Under the pieces are notes generated by a model. That model was given only the letters and a program-made list of their open reading frames with translations. It did not search any database and was not told the DNA's origin. Both the position numbers and the translations under genes were made by a program. From Saccharicrinis sp. UBA6048 (GTDB lineage Bacteria > Bacteroidota > Bacteroidia > Bacteroidales > Marinilabiliaceae), in NCBI GenBank assembly GCA_002429115.1, contig DIYS01000217.1, forward strand, positions 1-12,496: a stretch of 12,496 bases of DNA, in the 5' to 3' direction. This document shows positions 1-7,387 of the stretch, piece by piece (the stretch's first letter is position 1; each line of letters opens with the position of its first letter).

Positions 1-31
1 GACAACCTGAGGTGTTACGAAAATAAAGCAA

Positions 32-535
32 ATGACTGTTTCGAAAGAAGAAGATTATGCAAATTTGGCATCTAAACAACTTCTCCAAAAACTTTGTGGT
101 AATTGGCAGATTGATATGACATCCTATCAAAGCGATATGGATTGGGATTTTACGATTAAGGAAGTCTACGCTATAATCACTGAAGAAAATAATGTGTTTA
201 ATATGAAGTTTGATTTTTTGCTAAAATTGGAAAATGGTGAATTAGCCCGCTTCTGTTCTCAGGCAATGTTTGGTGGTAACTCTTTAGCTGACGAAATACC
301 TGTAATACTCAATAGTGTTGGTGATAATTACTATAAAGCCTATGGTGGTAAATGCCGTATAGCCGATAATCAATTGCATATGGAGGTATTTTCTATACTG
401 AAGCCTGATTTGGTGGATGGCGTATCAATTATGACTCTAAATGATGATGGAAGTGTGTCGAATGAAGATAAGTACTACGATAAGGATGGCAATGTTTCCG
501 GAACTGTATCTTATAAAATGATCAGGAAATTGTAG
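32..535 (+). CDS. Hypothetical protein, 167 residues
   Basis: I do not recognise a family. The product is a soluble, acidic protein with no signal peptide and no membrane segment. An LCGNW segment near residues 21-25, followed by alternating hydrophobic and polar stretches and ending in a short YKMIRKL strand, is the pattern of a small beta-barrel. A lipocalin-like fold is possible but not shown. The ATG at 32 is the only reasonable start, because an in-frame TGA lies at 8-10 and no other ATG comes between. No clear Shine-Dalgarno is present, which is normal for Bacteroidota. The gene is convergent with the head-GIN gene and ends just before a bidirectional terminator. Whether it belongs to an operon extending left of the window cannot be seen. 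I am confident that it is a gene and ignorant of its function. Confidence 0.75.
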   Translation: MTVSKEEDYANLASKQLLQKLCGNWQIDMTSYQSDMDWDFTIKEVYAIITEENNVFNMKFDFLLKLENGELARFCSQAMFGGNSLADEIPVILNSVGDNYYKAYGGKCRIADNQLHMEVFSILKPDLVDGVSIMTLNDDGSVSNEDKYYDKDGNVSGTVSYKMIRKL

Positions 536-562
536 TTTTTTCAAAATAAATAATGAAAAATA

Positions 563-586
563 AAACCCGGCTGGATGGCCGGGTTT
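563..586. terminator. Bidirectional intrinsic terminator
   Basis: A 9-bp perfect stem, AAACCCGGC (563-571) with GCCGGGTTT (578-586), closes a 6-base loop. The + strand side continues into CTTATAAAATT. The - strand side continues into TATTTTTCATTAT. It sits between two convergent genes and can serve both. Confidence 0.85.
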
Positions 587-595
587 CTTATAAAA

Positions 596-1285
596 TTACT
601 CAGTGTCTTTTTTAATTTTACCACCTGTATTTTCACTTATTTCTACCTTATCAGGTTCACCACGATAGTAGACTGCTCCGCCAGAACCAGCTGTAGCGCT
701 TATTTTTTTATTGGCAACTACTTCTACTGTACTACCCAATGTTGCTTTAGCATAAGTTTCTTCGCAATCAAGGTTGTAACCTAAATATTTGCCTCCGGTG
801 CCAATATTAACATCCTGAATTTTAGCTTTGCCTTCAATATCAATTTTACAGGTCGATCCGGATACATCTAGGTTATTGACGTCAACATCCAGAAGTAGTG
901 CTGCTTCTGTACCAGCTCTTAGTTTTAAGCTTTCAGCATAAATGGTATTGTCGCTTTCGATGGTTGCGCCGGAACCCGCATCAATTTCACGCAATCGGCG
1001 GTAGGTCACATACACCTGAACGGCCATATCCTTGTAGATTTTGGTCTTCATCTTAACCGTCAGTTTCCGTTTTTTTACTTCGGTGATGACATCCGTAACC
1101 TCGGCATTTTTAATGTGAACATCCACTTCTTCTTTATCCCCTTCAATAAGCGTCACATTAATACCTTTCGATGCTTTTATCTTATCAAAAGCTCCAACTT
1201 TTCTGATTTGTGTATGATCTGGTTCCTGGGCAATTACCCCCACTGTAAAAGCCATCAAAAGCAAGATGGTGTTAGTTAGTTTCAT
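596..1285 (-). CDS. Secreted head-GIN domain protein (DUF2807)
   Basis: A 229-residue exported protein of the head-GIN / putative auto-transporter adhesin family (DUF2807), common in Bacteroidota and of unknown molecular role. Residues 1-19 form a signal peptide (MKLTN, then a hydrophobic run ending GVIA, cleaved before Q20). The mature part opens with FDKIKASKGINVTLIEGD and then repeats short beta-helix turns built around GSGAT, GTEA, GSTCKI, GTGGK, GSTVEV and GSGGA. There is no lipobox cysteine and no C-terminal secretion domain, so it is probably periplasmic. I chose the start at 1285, not the in-frame one at 1351. The 1285 ATG follows a strong AGGAG Shine-Dalgarno and gives a signal peptide, while the longer form buries it. 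The gene lies 69 bp downstream of the Snf2 helicase gene on the same strand and may be co-transcribed. No good promoter is visible in the gap. Confidence 0.88.
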   Translation of the reverse strand: MKLTNTILLLMAFTVGVIAQEPDHTQIRKVGAFDKIKASKGINVTLIEGDKEEVDVHIKNAEVTDVITEVKKRKLTVKMKTKIYKDMAVQVYVTYRRLREIDAGSGATIESDNTIYAESLKLRAGTEAALLLDVDVNNLDVSGSTCKIDIEGKAKIQDVNIGTGGKYLGYNLDCEETYAKATLGSTVEVVANKKISATAGSGGAVYYRGEPDKVEISENTGGKIKKDTE

Positions 1286-1354
1286 ATTTTTCTCCTTTAG
1301 ATTGTCTTCCAAATTCAATTTTTTGTTTAAAAACGTGTATCCTCTTAACAAAAA

Positions 1355-4285
1355 CTATGCAAATAATTCCTTCAATTCAGTTTCTGATAAATCTTTTAGA
1401 GGATTATTGGTTGTGATAAATGTATCAGCCAGTGCTTTCTTCTTTTCCTGTAGTCGTGCAATTTTTTCTTCAATGGTATCGGTCGATATAAATTTGTAGA
1501 CAAATACATTTTTTGTCTGCCCGATTCGGTGTGCCCGGTTAATAGCCTGTGCTTCGGCAGCCGGATTCCACCATGGGTTTAAGACAAATACATAATCGGC
1601 CTCCACGAGGTTAAGCCCCACACCGCCTGCTTTCAGTGAAATCAGGAAAACACGACATTCCTCATTATCCGTAAATGATTTAATGACCTTTTGCCGATCT
1701 GTGGTTGACCCGGTCAACTTGGCATACTTAATTTTCTTTCGAATCAGATCACGTTCTATCAATTCCAAATCTTTCACAAAGGAAGAGAATATCAGGACTT
1801 TATGTTTTTCACTGATGGCATTGCCCAATTTTTGAAAGATCTGCTCGTATTTCCCTGAACTGCCTTCATACGTGTCATCCACTAAAGCCGGGTGGTTAGC
1901 TATTTGACGCAGCTTTGTTAAAGCCTGTAAAGCCAGAATCGCATTTTTATTAACGCCTGTGGCTTCAATCGCTTTTAATAATTCATTGCGAATGCCTGAT
2001 TTCTCCCGCTCATAGAATTTTTGCTGTTCTTCCGTCATGTCGCAAACAAGGGTTTGCTCTGTAACCGGTGGTAGTTCTTTGGCTACCATATCTTTTGTAC
2101 GCCGCAATATAAAAGGCGTAATAAGCTGTCGTAGCTTTTGCTCTTTCGCTTCGTCCTGCTTTTTCTCAATAGGCCCGGCATAATGATTTTTGAAAAAGTT
2201 AAGGTTACCAAGAAGGCCATTATTTACAAAGTTCATTTGTGCCCATAAGTCAACCAGAGCATTTTCAATCGGTGTTCCTGTGAGTACCAGTTTATAACTG
2301 GCTTTTAATTCAGAGACCGCCTGGTAAACTTTCGATGTCGGATTTTTAATATTCTGGCTTTCATCCAGAATCACATAATGAAACTGATAATTATTTAAAT
2401 ACTCAATGTCATTACGGGCAATACCGTAGCTTGTCAGAACAATATGATAGTGCTTTAATATTTTTCCAATCTCTTTCGACTTGGTCCGGTTGTTACCTGT
2501 ATATAGGTATATTTTAAGTTGCGGTGCGAATTTTTTGATCTCATTGGCCCAGTTATGCACCAAAGAGGTCGGCATAACAATTAAAGAGGCTGGGAGGGAA
2601 GAGGTGTTAAATCCTTGCACCTGATCAAACATAGATAACTGCTCATTTTGGTGTGCAGATGATGTTTCTTCAGGAGCAGCCTCATATTGGTTTAATAGTA
2701 AGGCAATGGTTTGAATGGTTTTACCCAATCCCATGTCATCGGCCAGAATACCACCAAACTGGTTGTCGTTAAGTACTTTCATCCAAGCATAGCCTTCACT
2801 CTGGTAGGGGCGAAGTGTAGCTTTTAAGCCATCAGGAGAATCAATCTGTGACTGTCGTTCTTGCAGATTTATAACCTTTTGCTTCCATTCAGGTGAGATG
2901 GTTTCCAATTGCTGTTGGTCTAACAGGCGGAAATGCATCTTATCAAGCGTCATACCTTCATCGGTGGAGTTGGAAAAATGCATCAGATCTGTGTATTTGG
3001 TAAACCACTCTTCCGGTATGATGAAATACTGACCATTGGGGAGCTTGTATTCTCTTTTGCCCCTTATAATGTTTTGGCGGATTTTCTGGAATGGTATTTT
3101 AAACTCATCCACTACGATGACAGCGCGTATATCAAACCAATCATTTTCCTCATGGTATTGCATATCCAATTGAGCGGAGCCTGTGTAGTAGTTTTCGTCC
3201 CAACCATTTTGGATAAGTTTAATACCTGCTCCGGCCAGTTTGCCAGCGTTGGTGTTAAGCCACTCAATCATATAATGCAAATCTCCCGCTTGATCATTGG
3301 TGCCGTTTGGACGGTATTGTGATTCACTGATCCCTTTTAACCCCAGTGATTCGAGAAAAGTAATGATCTTCTCTTCTTCTTCAGTCTCACGTTTAAAGCG
3401 ATCAAAAATATGATGCCCCTTCATCTTTCGGTGATTAATAAAGACAGTGGAGCGTGTTCCAGCCAGGTATTCTCTGGTATCGTATTTAAATTTTAAAGTC
3501 AGGATAGCCTGTTGCGACAAATCTTTTTCAAGCAAAAGAATGGGTAAGAGCTTAGCTTGTTTGTTGTTGATGAAAAAACCTTCGGCCTTAACATTATAAT
3601 CACGAATACATGTTTCTACAAAACTGGCCATATAAGCATCAATACTTCTTGGCTGTATCAACAGGTGGTTAACCTTAAGAAAAGGTTTGAATTTCTTGGC
3701 ATCAATCTTTTCAAACCTGAATAACTGATTATTGATCACAAAGATGGCCGGGGTAGTTGAAAGCTCAAGTATATCGCGGTTGGTAAGCCCCATCTCGCTC
3801 GATTCTGTTATGATCTTAAGAGTATACTTCAAACCAATATTTTCCAGCGAGAATTCGAAAAGTGGCTCATGAAACAAAGTTTGTACCTTAATCCTGTCGG
3901 ACTGATACATGTGGCTATAGTTTGGATTCTTATAAAAAACAGGAATATCAGCTACAGCAACTATTTCCAATGCCTGTGAAATCTTCTGATCCATTACTGG
4001 CCGAATGTGATCAGTCGTAAATTTTTCATCCAGCTGATCAAAAAACAGTTTGAGACTCTTTTGTTTTGAAAACCGTTTAAAGAGACTTTGTTCACTTATC
4101 GAATTGAGCAGTTTTACAACTTCCTTTTCTGCAGGCGTAAAGTTGTATCGTTCATTATCAATATGCTCGATGGTGGCTTGTTCCACCAGTTTTAATACCC
4201 CATTTTCATCAGCATCAATGTAAAAGGGCAATAGTGTAAAGCCAATATTTCGTTTCTCAGATATAACGGTAATGAATTTCTCCAT
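1355..4285 (-). CDS. Snf2/Rad54-family DEAD/DEAH-box helicase
   Basis: A 976-residue superfamily 2 ATPase of the Snf2 type, presumably a DNA-translocating motor acting on protein-DNA complexes in the cytoplasm. The N-terminal half (about 1-485) is a poorly conserved beta-rich region that I cannot assign. The helicase core begins at LRPYQSEGYAWM (491-502). Walker A is DDMGLGKT (516-523), the Walker B box is DESQ (641-644), and motif III is LTGTP (668-672). The C-terminal lobe shows LIFSSF (831-836), LTGST (857-861), AGGVGLNL (886-893), NPWWNPA (903-909) and motif VI NRAHRIGQ (916-923) with both arginines. All core motifs are intact and the frame is open, so it should be active. It is a stand-alone protein of this family, with no methyltransferase or nuclease gene beside it that would suggest a defence role. 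The start at 4285 lacks a Shine-Dalgarno but fits the promoter candidate upstream. Confidence 0.93.
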   Translation of the reverse strand: MEKFITVISEKRNIGFTLLPFYIDADENGVLKLVEQATIEHIDNERYNFTPAEKEVVKLLNSISEQSLFKRFSKQKSLKLFFDQLDEKFTTDHIRPVMDQKISQALEIVAVADIPVFYKNPNYSHMYQSDRIKVQTLFHEPLFEFSLENIGLKYTLKIITESSEMGLTNRDILELSTTPAIFVINNQLFRFEKIDAKKFKPFLKVNHLLIQPRSIDAYMASFVETCIRDYNVKAEGFFINNKQAKLLPILLLEKDLSQQAILTLKFKYDTREYLAGTRSTVFINHRKMKGHHIFDRFKRETEEEEKIITFLESLGLKGISESQYRPNGTNDQAGDLHYMIEWLNTNAGKLAGAGIKLIQNGWDENYYTGSAQLDMQYHEENDWFDIRAVIVVDEFKIPFQKIRQNIIRGKREYKLPNGQYFIIPEEWFTKYTDLMHFSNSTDEGMTLDKMHFRLLDQQQLETISPEWKQKVINLQERQSQIDSPDGLKATLRPYQSEGYAWMKVLNDNQFGGILADDMGLGKTIQTIALLLNQYEAAPEETSSAHQNEQLSMFDQVQGFNTSSLPASLIVMPTSLVHNWANEIKKFAPQLKIYLYTGNNRTKSKEIGKILKHYHIVLTSYGIARNDIEYLNNYQFHYVILDESQNIKNPTSKVYQAVSELKASYKLVLTGTPIENALVDLWAQMNFVNNGLLGNLNFFKNHYAGPIEKKQDEAKEQKLRQLITPFILRRTKDMVAKELPPVTEQTLVCDMTEEQQKFYEREKSGIRNELLKAIEATGVNKNAILALQALTKLRQIANHPALVDDTYEGSSGKYEQIFQKLGNAISEKHKVLIFSSFVKDLELIERDLIRKKIKYAKLTGSTTDRQKVIKSFTDNEECRVFLISLKAGGVGLNLVEADYVFVLNPWWNPAAEAQAINRAHRIGQTKNVFVYKFISTDTIEEKIARLQEKKKALADTFITTNNPLKDLSETELKELFA

Positions 4286-4335
4286 AAAGTTTTAAAACAA
4301 TTTTTTTTCAAACGGTTTGTCAATAACAGAACCAA

Positions 4336-4343
4336 CAAAGATA
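4336..4343 (-). promoter_or_regulatory. Candidate -7 box for the Snf2 helicase gene
   Basis: Read on the - strand this is TATCTTTG, an exact match to the Bacteroidota -7 consensus TAnnTTTG. It would give a leader of about 44 bases before the start at 4285. The -33 position holds only a T-run, not TTTG. The gene needs its own promoter because a terminator closes the unit upstream of it. Confidence 0.45.
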
Positions 4344-4384
4344 ATAGCTTTGATCAGCTGAAAAAGCATTTTTCATATAATAAA

Positions 4385-4409
4385 AAAGACCGGCTATCAA
4401 CCGGTCTTT
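4385..4409 (-). terminator. Intrinsic terminator after the DUF349 gene
   Basis: A 9-bp perfect stem, AAAGACCGG (4385-4393) with CCGGTCTTT (4401-4409), has a 7-base loop. Read on the - strand it is followed by TTTTATTATATG, as expected for a rho-independent terminator 22 bp past the stop of the DUF349 gene. It isolates the Snf2 gene from that unit. Confidence 0.88.
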
Positions 4410-4430
4410 CACTCATATTTGTATTCAATT

Positions 4431-6371
4431 TTATAAATCTTCTAACATATCAAGCTTCTTATTGAGCAACTTGATGTTGCGGCGGCCGGTTTCAATTTTG
4501 TGTTTGAAATCGCGTACCAAAGCTTCCGATTTTTTTGACTTGGCGAAGAAACCAATATTATTTTCCCAAACGGTAATATCTGCTTCAATTTGCTTAAGCT
4601 TATTAATGATCTTGTTACGCTCCATTGTCAGGCGATCATCAGCATGCTCCGTTTTATAGCTTTCTATTTTATTACGGAATTTCTCCACATTTTTCTCAAA
4701 TTCATTCAAATTCAAGTTGTCGAAGTACTTATTAATGTGTAAACGGAATTCCTGATTTACGCGATCTTTCTCCTTCAATGGTACGTGGCCAATCTCGTTC
4801 CAGCGATGCTGGAAATCTTGCAATTTCTTGAAGTTTTCTTCGGCATCTTCACTTGGTGTAAATGCTTTTACCTCTTCAATTAATGCTTCTTTTTGCTTCA
4901 GGTTTTCCTCTTGCGATTCATCCTTTTTATTGAAGAAGGCATTTTTCTGATTGAAGAAATGATCACAAGCGGTACGGAAACGTTTCCAGATTGCATCAGA
5001 TTGCTTACGCGGTACAGGACCAATTTCTTTCCACTTCTTCTGAATCTTAATAAATTCATCAGTTGTGCGCTTCCAGTCGGTACTGTCTTTCATACTTTCG
5101 GCCTGAACGCACAAATCTGTTTTTAATTGCAGGTTCTGCGATTGCTCTGACTTATATGACTTAAAAAACTGACGCTTATTATTGAAAAATGTATCACAAG
5201 CAGTGCGGAAGCGGTCATAAATCTTGTTGTTATCTTTCTTTGGAGCAAAGCCAATTGTTTTCCAGATGGTCTGCAGCTCAATCAACTCTTTACTTTTCGC
5301 TTCCCATTCTTTTGGCGAATGTAATTCCAAAGCAGAAAGTACTTCGGCCTTTTCGCAAAGCTCAGTTTTGGCCTCAAGGTTCTTCTGTAACTGATCTTTC
5401 AATCCTTCAAAATACTCCTGATGGCGTTTGTTGATTTTTGAAGTCGCTTCTTTAAAACGTGCCCACAGGTCTTCTTTGTGCTCACGTGGTACTGGACCAA
5501 TTTCGCGCCATTGCTCATGGTACTTCTGCAGTGTTTTAAAGGCCTTCACAATGGTTGGCTCTAACAATAATTTCTCAGCTTTTTCGCAAAGATCAACCTT
5601 AGCCTCCATATTCTTTTTAAGATCAAGGTCGCGCAGTTCTTTATTAATCTTTATGTAGCTGTAGAAATTCTCAATGGTATGGTTGTAGGTTTCCCATAGG
5701 TCGTGCACACGATTTTGTGGTATCACACCTATGTTTCGCCATCTTTCCTGAAATTCTCTGAAATGCTGGAACGTTTCATTCAACGACTCCTGACCATTAA
5801 TCAGCTCTTTAATGCCTTCAATCACATCCAGCTTAGCCTGAAGGTTATTAGCTTTTTCTTCTTCAAGACGCTTGTTAAACTCAGCTCTACGTTCCTTAAA
5901 TTCCTTTAAATAGGCTTTAAGGTCAATTTCATTGGAATCAACAGGAGCAGCGAAATTCTCTTCCAGCTCACCCGATTCAATAAATTTGCGCTTGATGTCC
6001 TCTATTTCAGCTGTATGCTTTTTGTAAAAGGCTGATTTAATAGCCTCAACCTCTTCTTTTATATTCTCAACAGGGAAATCTTTCAGTACATAGCGAAGGC
6101 GCTTTACCAATTCTTCTTTGGTTAACATGATATGATCAACAGGTTCTAATTCAGGATGATCCTCATCTTGCACCTCGCCATCAGTTTCCTCAGTTGTTTC
6201 AGCACTAGTGGTTGGTTCTTCGGTTGTTTCGTTTTCTTTTTCGGCAGATTCTTCTGCAGGAGCAGGCACCTCATTTTCCGGTGTGTTACTGGCAGGCGTA
6301 TTTTCAGCTTGATTTTCTGAATTCAAACCAGCTTGATCGTCAGTTGGTTTGTTTAGGTCTTGTGCTTCCAT
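4431..6371 (-). CDS. DUF349 repeat protein
   Basis: A 646-residue cytoplasmic, almost entirely helical protein of the DUF349 family, whose function is not established. Residues 1-80 are a low-complexity acidic tail rich in E, T, P and A. After a helical section (about 81-200) come five DUF349 units, each marked by a W-x2-I-G motif and a following basic helix. The tryptophans are at 211, 288, 370, 447 and 524, so the unit is 77 residues with one of 82. Units 1-4 link through a conserved segment seen as DLCEKAE in units 1 and 2, weaker in 3 and 4. Residues 555-646 are a charged coiled coil containing WENNIGFFAKSK, which looks conserved and is probably a separate functional element. No signal peptide or membrane segment is present. 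The gene stands alone, has its own promoter and terminator, and is divergent from trmD. Confidence 0.9.
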   Translation of the reverse strand: MEAQDLNKPTDDQAGLNSENQAENTPASNTPENEVPAPAEESAEKENETTEEPTTSAETTEETDGEVQDEDHPELEPVDHIMLTKEELVKRLRYVLKDFPVENIKEEVEAIKSAFYKKHTAEIEDIKRKFIESGELEENFAAPVDSNEIDLKAYLKEFKERRAEFNKRLEEEKANNLQAKLDVIEGIKELINGQESLNETFQHFREFQERWRNIGVIPQNRVHDLWETYNHTIENFYSYIKINKELRDLDLKKNMEAKVDLCEKAEKLLLEPTIVKAFKTLQKYHEQWREIGPVPREHKEDLWARFKEATSKINKRHQEYFEGLKDQLQKNLEAKTELCEKAEVLSALELHSPKEWEAKSKELIELQTIWKTIGFAPKKDNNKIYDRFRTACDTFFNNKRQFFKSYKSEQSQNLQLKTDLCVQAESMKDSTDWKRTTDEFIKIQKKWKEIGPVPRKQSDAIWKRFRTACDHFFNQKNAFFNKKDESQEENLKQKEALIEEVKAFTPSEDAEENFKKLQDFQHRWNEIGHVPLKEKDRVNQEFRLHINKYFDNLNLNEFEKNVEKFRNKIESYKTEHADDRLTMERNKIINKLKQIEADITVWENNIGFFAKSKKSEALVRDFKHKIETGRRNIKLLNKKLDMLEDL

Positions 6372-6392
6372 AAGCTAAGTTCGTTTACGTAA

Positions 6393-6408
6393 CCAGAGCA
6401 TTATTGCT
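6393..6408. promoter_or_regulatory. Small dyad in the DUF349 gene leader
   Basis: AGAGCA (6393-6398) and TGCTCT (6403-6408) form a 6-bp inverted repeat with a 4-base loop. It lies 21 bases before the DUF349 start codon, inside the predicted leader. It could be an operator half-site pair or an mRNA hairpin. It could also be chance. Confidence 0.25.
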
Positions 6409-6428
6409 CTAATTGTCAATTTCTTTTA

Positions 6429-6459
6429 CGAATATATTGTAATTCGGGCAATAGGCAAA
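6429..6459 (-). promoter_or_regulatory. Candidate promoter of the DUF349 gene
   Basis: On the - strand, TTTG (6459-6456) is followed after 19 bp by TATATTCG (6436-6429), one base off the TAnnTTTG box. The predicted start of transcription is near 6422, giving a leader of about 50 bases. The -33 box and its spacing both fit the Bacteroidota pattern. Confidence 0.45.
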
Positions 6460-6547
6460 TTTTTAAGCTTAAAAAGAAGTGAATAAAAAACAGGGAAAAG
6501 TGAAATGCTAAAAGTGAAAAGTGGTGAGTGAAGTTCGGACATATTAC

Positions 6548-6578
6548 TTCGACTTCGGCCTTCATTTTCCTATCTTTG
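6548..6578 (+). promoter_or_regulatory. Candidate promoter of trmD
   Basis: TTCG (6548-6551, one base off TTTG) is followed after 19 bp by TATCTTTG (6571-6578), an exact TAnnTTTG match. Transcription would start near 6585, only about 14 bases before the ATG at 6599. This rules against the longer in-frame GTG start at 6521, which lies upstream of the promoter. Confidence 0.55.
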
Positions 6579-6598
6579 CCAAAAAAATAGAATTCATC

Positions 6599-7276
6599 AT
6601 GCGTATAGATATATTGACCTTATTTCCTGAGATGTTTGAAGGGCCTTTAACACAATCGATTATGAAACGGGCTGTGGATAAAGGATTGGTGGAGATGTAT
6701 TTTCATGATATTCGTGATTATACGCTTGATAAGCATAAGAAGGTTGATGATTATGCCTTTGGTGGTGGGGCTGGCATGGTAATGACGATACAACCGATTG
6801 CTGACCTGATTGATAAACTGAAGGCCGAAAGAAACTACGATCATATTATTTATATGACACCTGACGGCCAACGTTTTGAGCAAAAGATTGCCAATACTCT
6901 CTCGCTGGGTGAGAACATTATGATTTTGTGTGGTCACTACAAAGGCGTTGATCAGCGCATCAGGGATCACTATGTGACGATGGAAATATCGATAGGTGAT
7001 TATGTGCTGACAGGAGGGGAGCTGGCTGCTGCGGTGGTATCTGATGCTATTATTCGCCTGATTCCCGGTGTGATGTCTGACGAAACGTCAGCGCTGACCG
7101 ATAGTTTTCAGGATGGTTTGTTATCGCCACCTGTGTATACCCGTCCGGCGGACTATAATGGTTGGACAGTACCGGATGTTTTGCTAAGTGGTAACCAGGC
7201 TAAAATAGACGAGTGGCGCGAGCAACAGGCGTATGAGCGTACTAAGAAAATAAGACCTGACTTGCTGGAAGAGTAA
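6599..7276 (+). CDS. trmD: tRNA (guanine-N1)-methyltransferase TrmD
   Basis: TrmD transfers a methyl group from S-adenosylmethionine to N1 of G37 in tRNAs that have G at position 36, preventing +1 frameshifts. The 225-residue length is normal for the family. The start MRIDILTLFPEMF is typical. The trefoil-knot SAM site is seen as LCGHYKGVDQR (110-120) and SIGDYVLTGGELA (131-143). The catalytic aspartate is D168 in LTDSFQDGLL, and R153 in IIRLIPGV matches the catalytic arginine. The C-terminal tRNA-binding part has PPVYTRP and VPDVLLSGN, ending RTKKIRPDLLEE. The frame continues upstream to a GTG at 6521, but that region is promoter sequence. Unlike in many bacteria, no rpsP, rimM or rplS is next to it; it appears to be a single-gene unit. 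Confidence 0.97.
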   Translation: MRIDILTLFPEMFEGPLTQSIMKRAVDKGLVEMYFHDIRDYTLDKHKKVDDYAFGGGAGMVMTIQPIADLIDKLKAERNYDHIIYMTPDGQRFEQKIANTLSLGENIMILCGHYKGVDQRIRDHYVTMEISIGDYVLTGGELAAAVVSDAIIRLIPGVMSDETSALTDSFQDGLLSPPVYTRPADYNGWTVPDVLLSGNQAKIDEWREQQAYERTKKIRPDLLEE

Positions 7277-7334
7277 GTGAAGTATTATTGGGCAACTTCT
7301 TAAATTCTGCATAATTATAAATTACACAAAGCAA

Positions 7335-7366
7335 AGGCTACCGATAGTCTTAACTACCAGTAGCCT
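7335..7366. terminator. Probable bidirectional terminator hairpin
   Basis: AGGCTAC (7335-7341) pairs with GTAGCCT (7360-7366). An inner TAGT/ACTA pairing (7345-7348 with 7353-7356) extends it across a small internal loop. It lies between the convergent trmD and [2Fe-2S] protein genes. The flanks are AT-rich but have no strong T-run, so the call rests mostly on position. Confidence 0.5.
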
Positions 7367-7387
7367 GTTCTATAATTATTTCGTGTT

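Noticed and set aside
1286..1351. 22-residue extension of the head-GIN protein
   Set aside because: It would hide the signal peptide, and the AGGAG site directly precedes the ATG at 1285.
6496..6520. Two copies of AAAAGTGAAA upstream of trmD
   Set aside because: They are short, A-rich and only two, with no symmetry; this is simple-sequence drift rather than a site I can support.
6521..6598. N-terminal extension of TrmD from an in-frame GTG
   Set aside because: The extension lies over the TATCTTTG promoter box, and the ATG at 6599 gives the standard TrmD start.
6647..6970. 107-residue reading frame antisense to trmD
   Set aside because: It is a shadow of the trmD codons, with no start signals or recognisable protein pattern.
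7317..7331. 15-base identity (ATAAATTACACAAAG) with 10368-10382 inside the element
   Set aside because: It is a single AT-rich match between the trmD tail and the istA-istB gap. It has no relation to the element ends and is probably chance.
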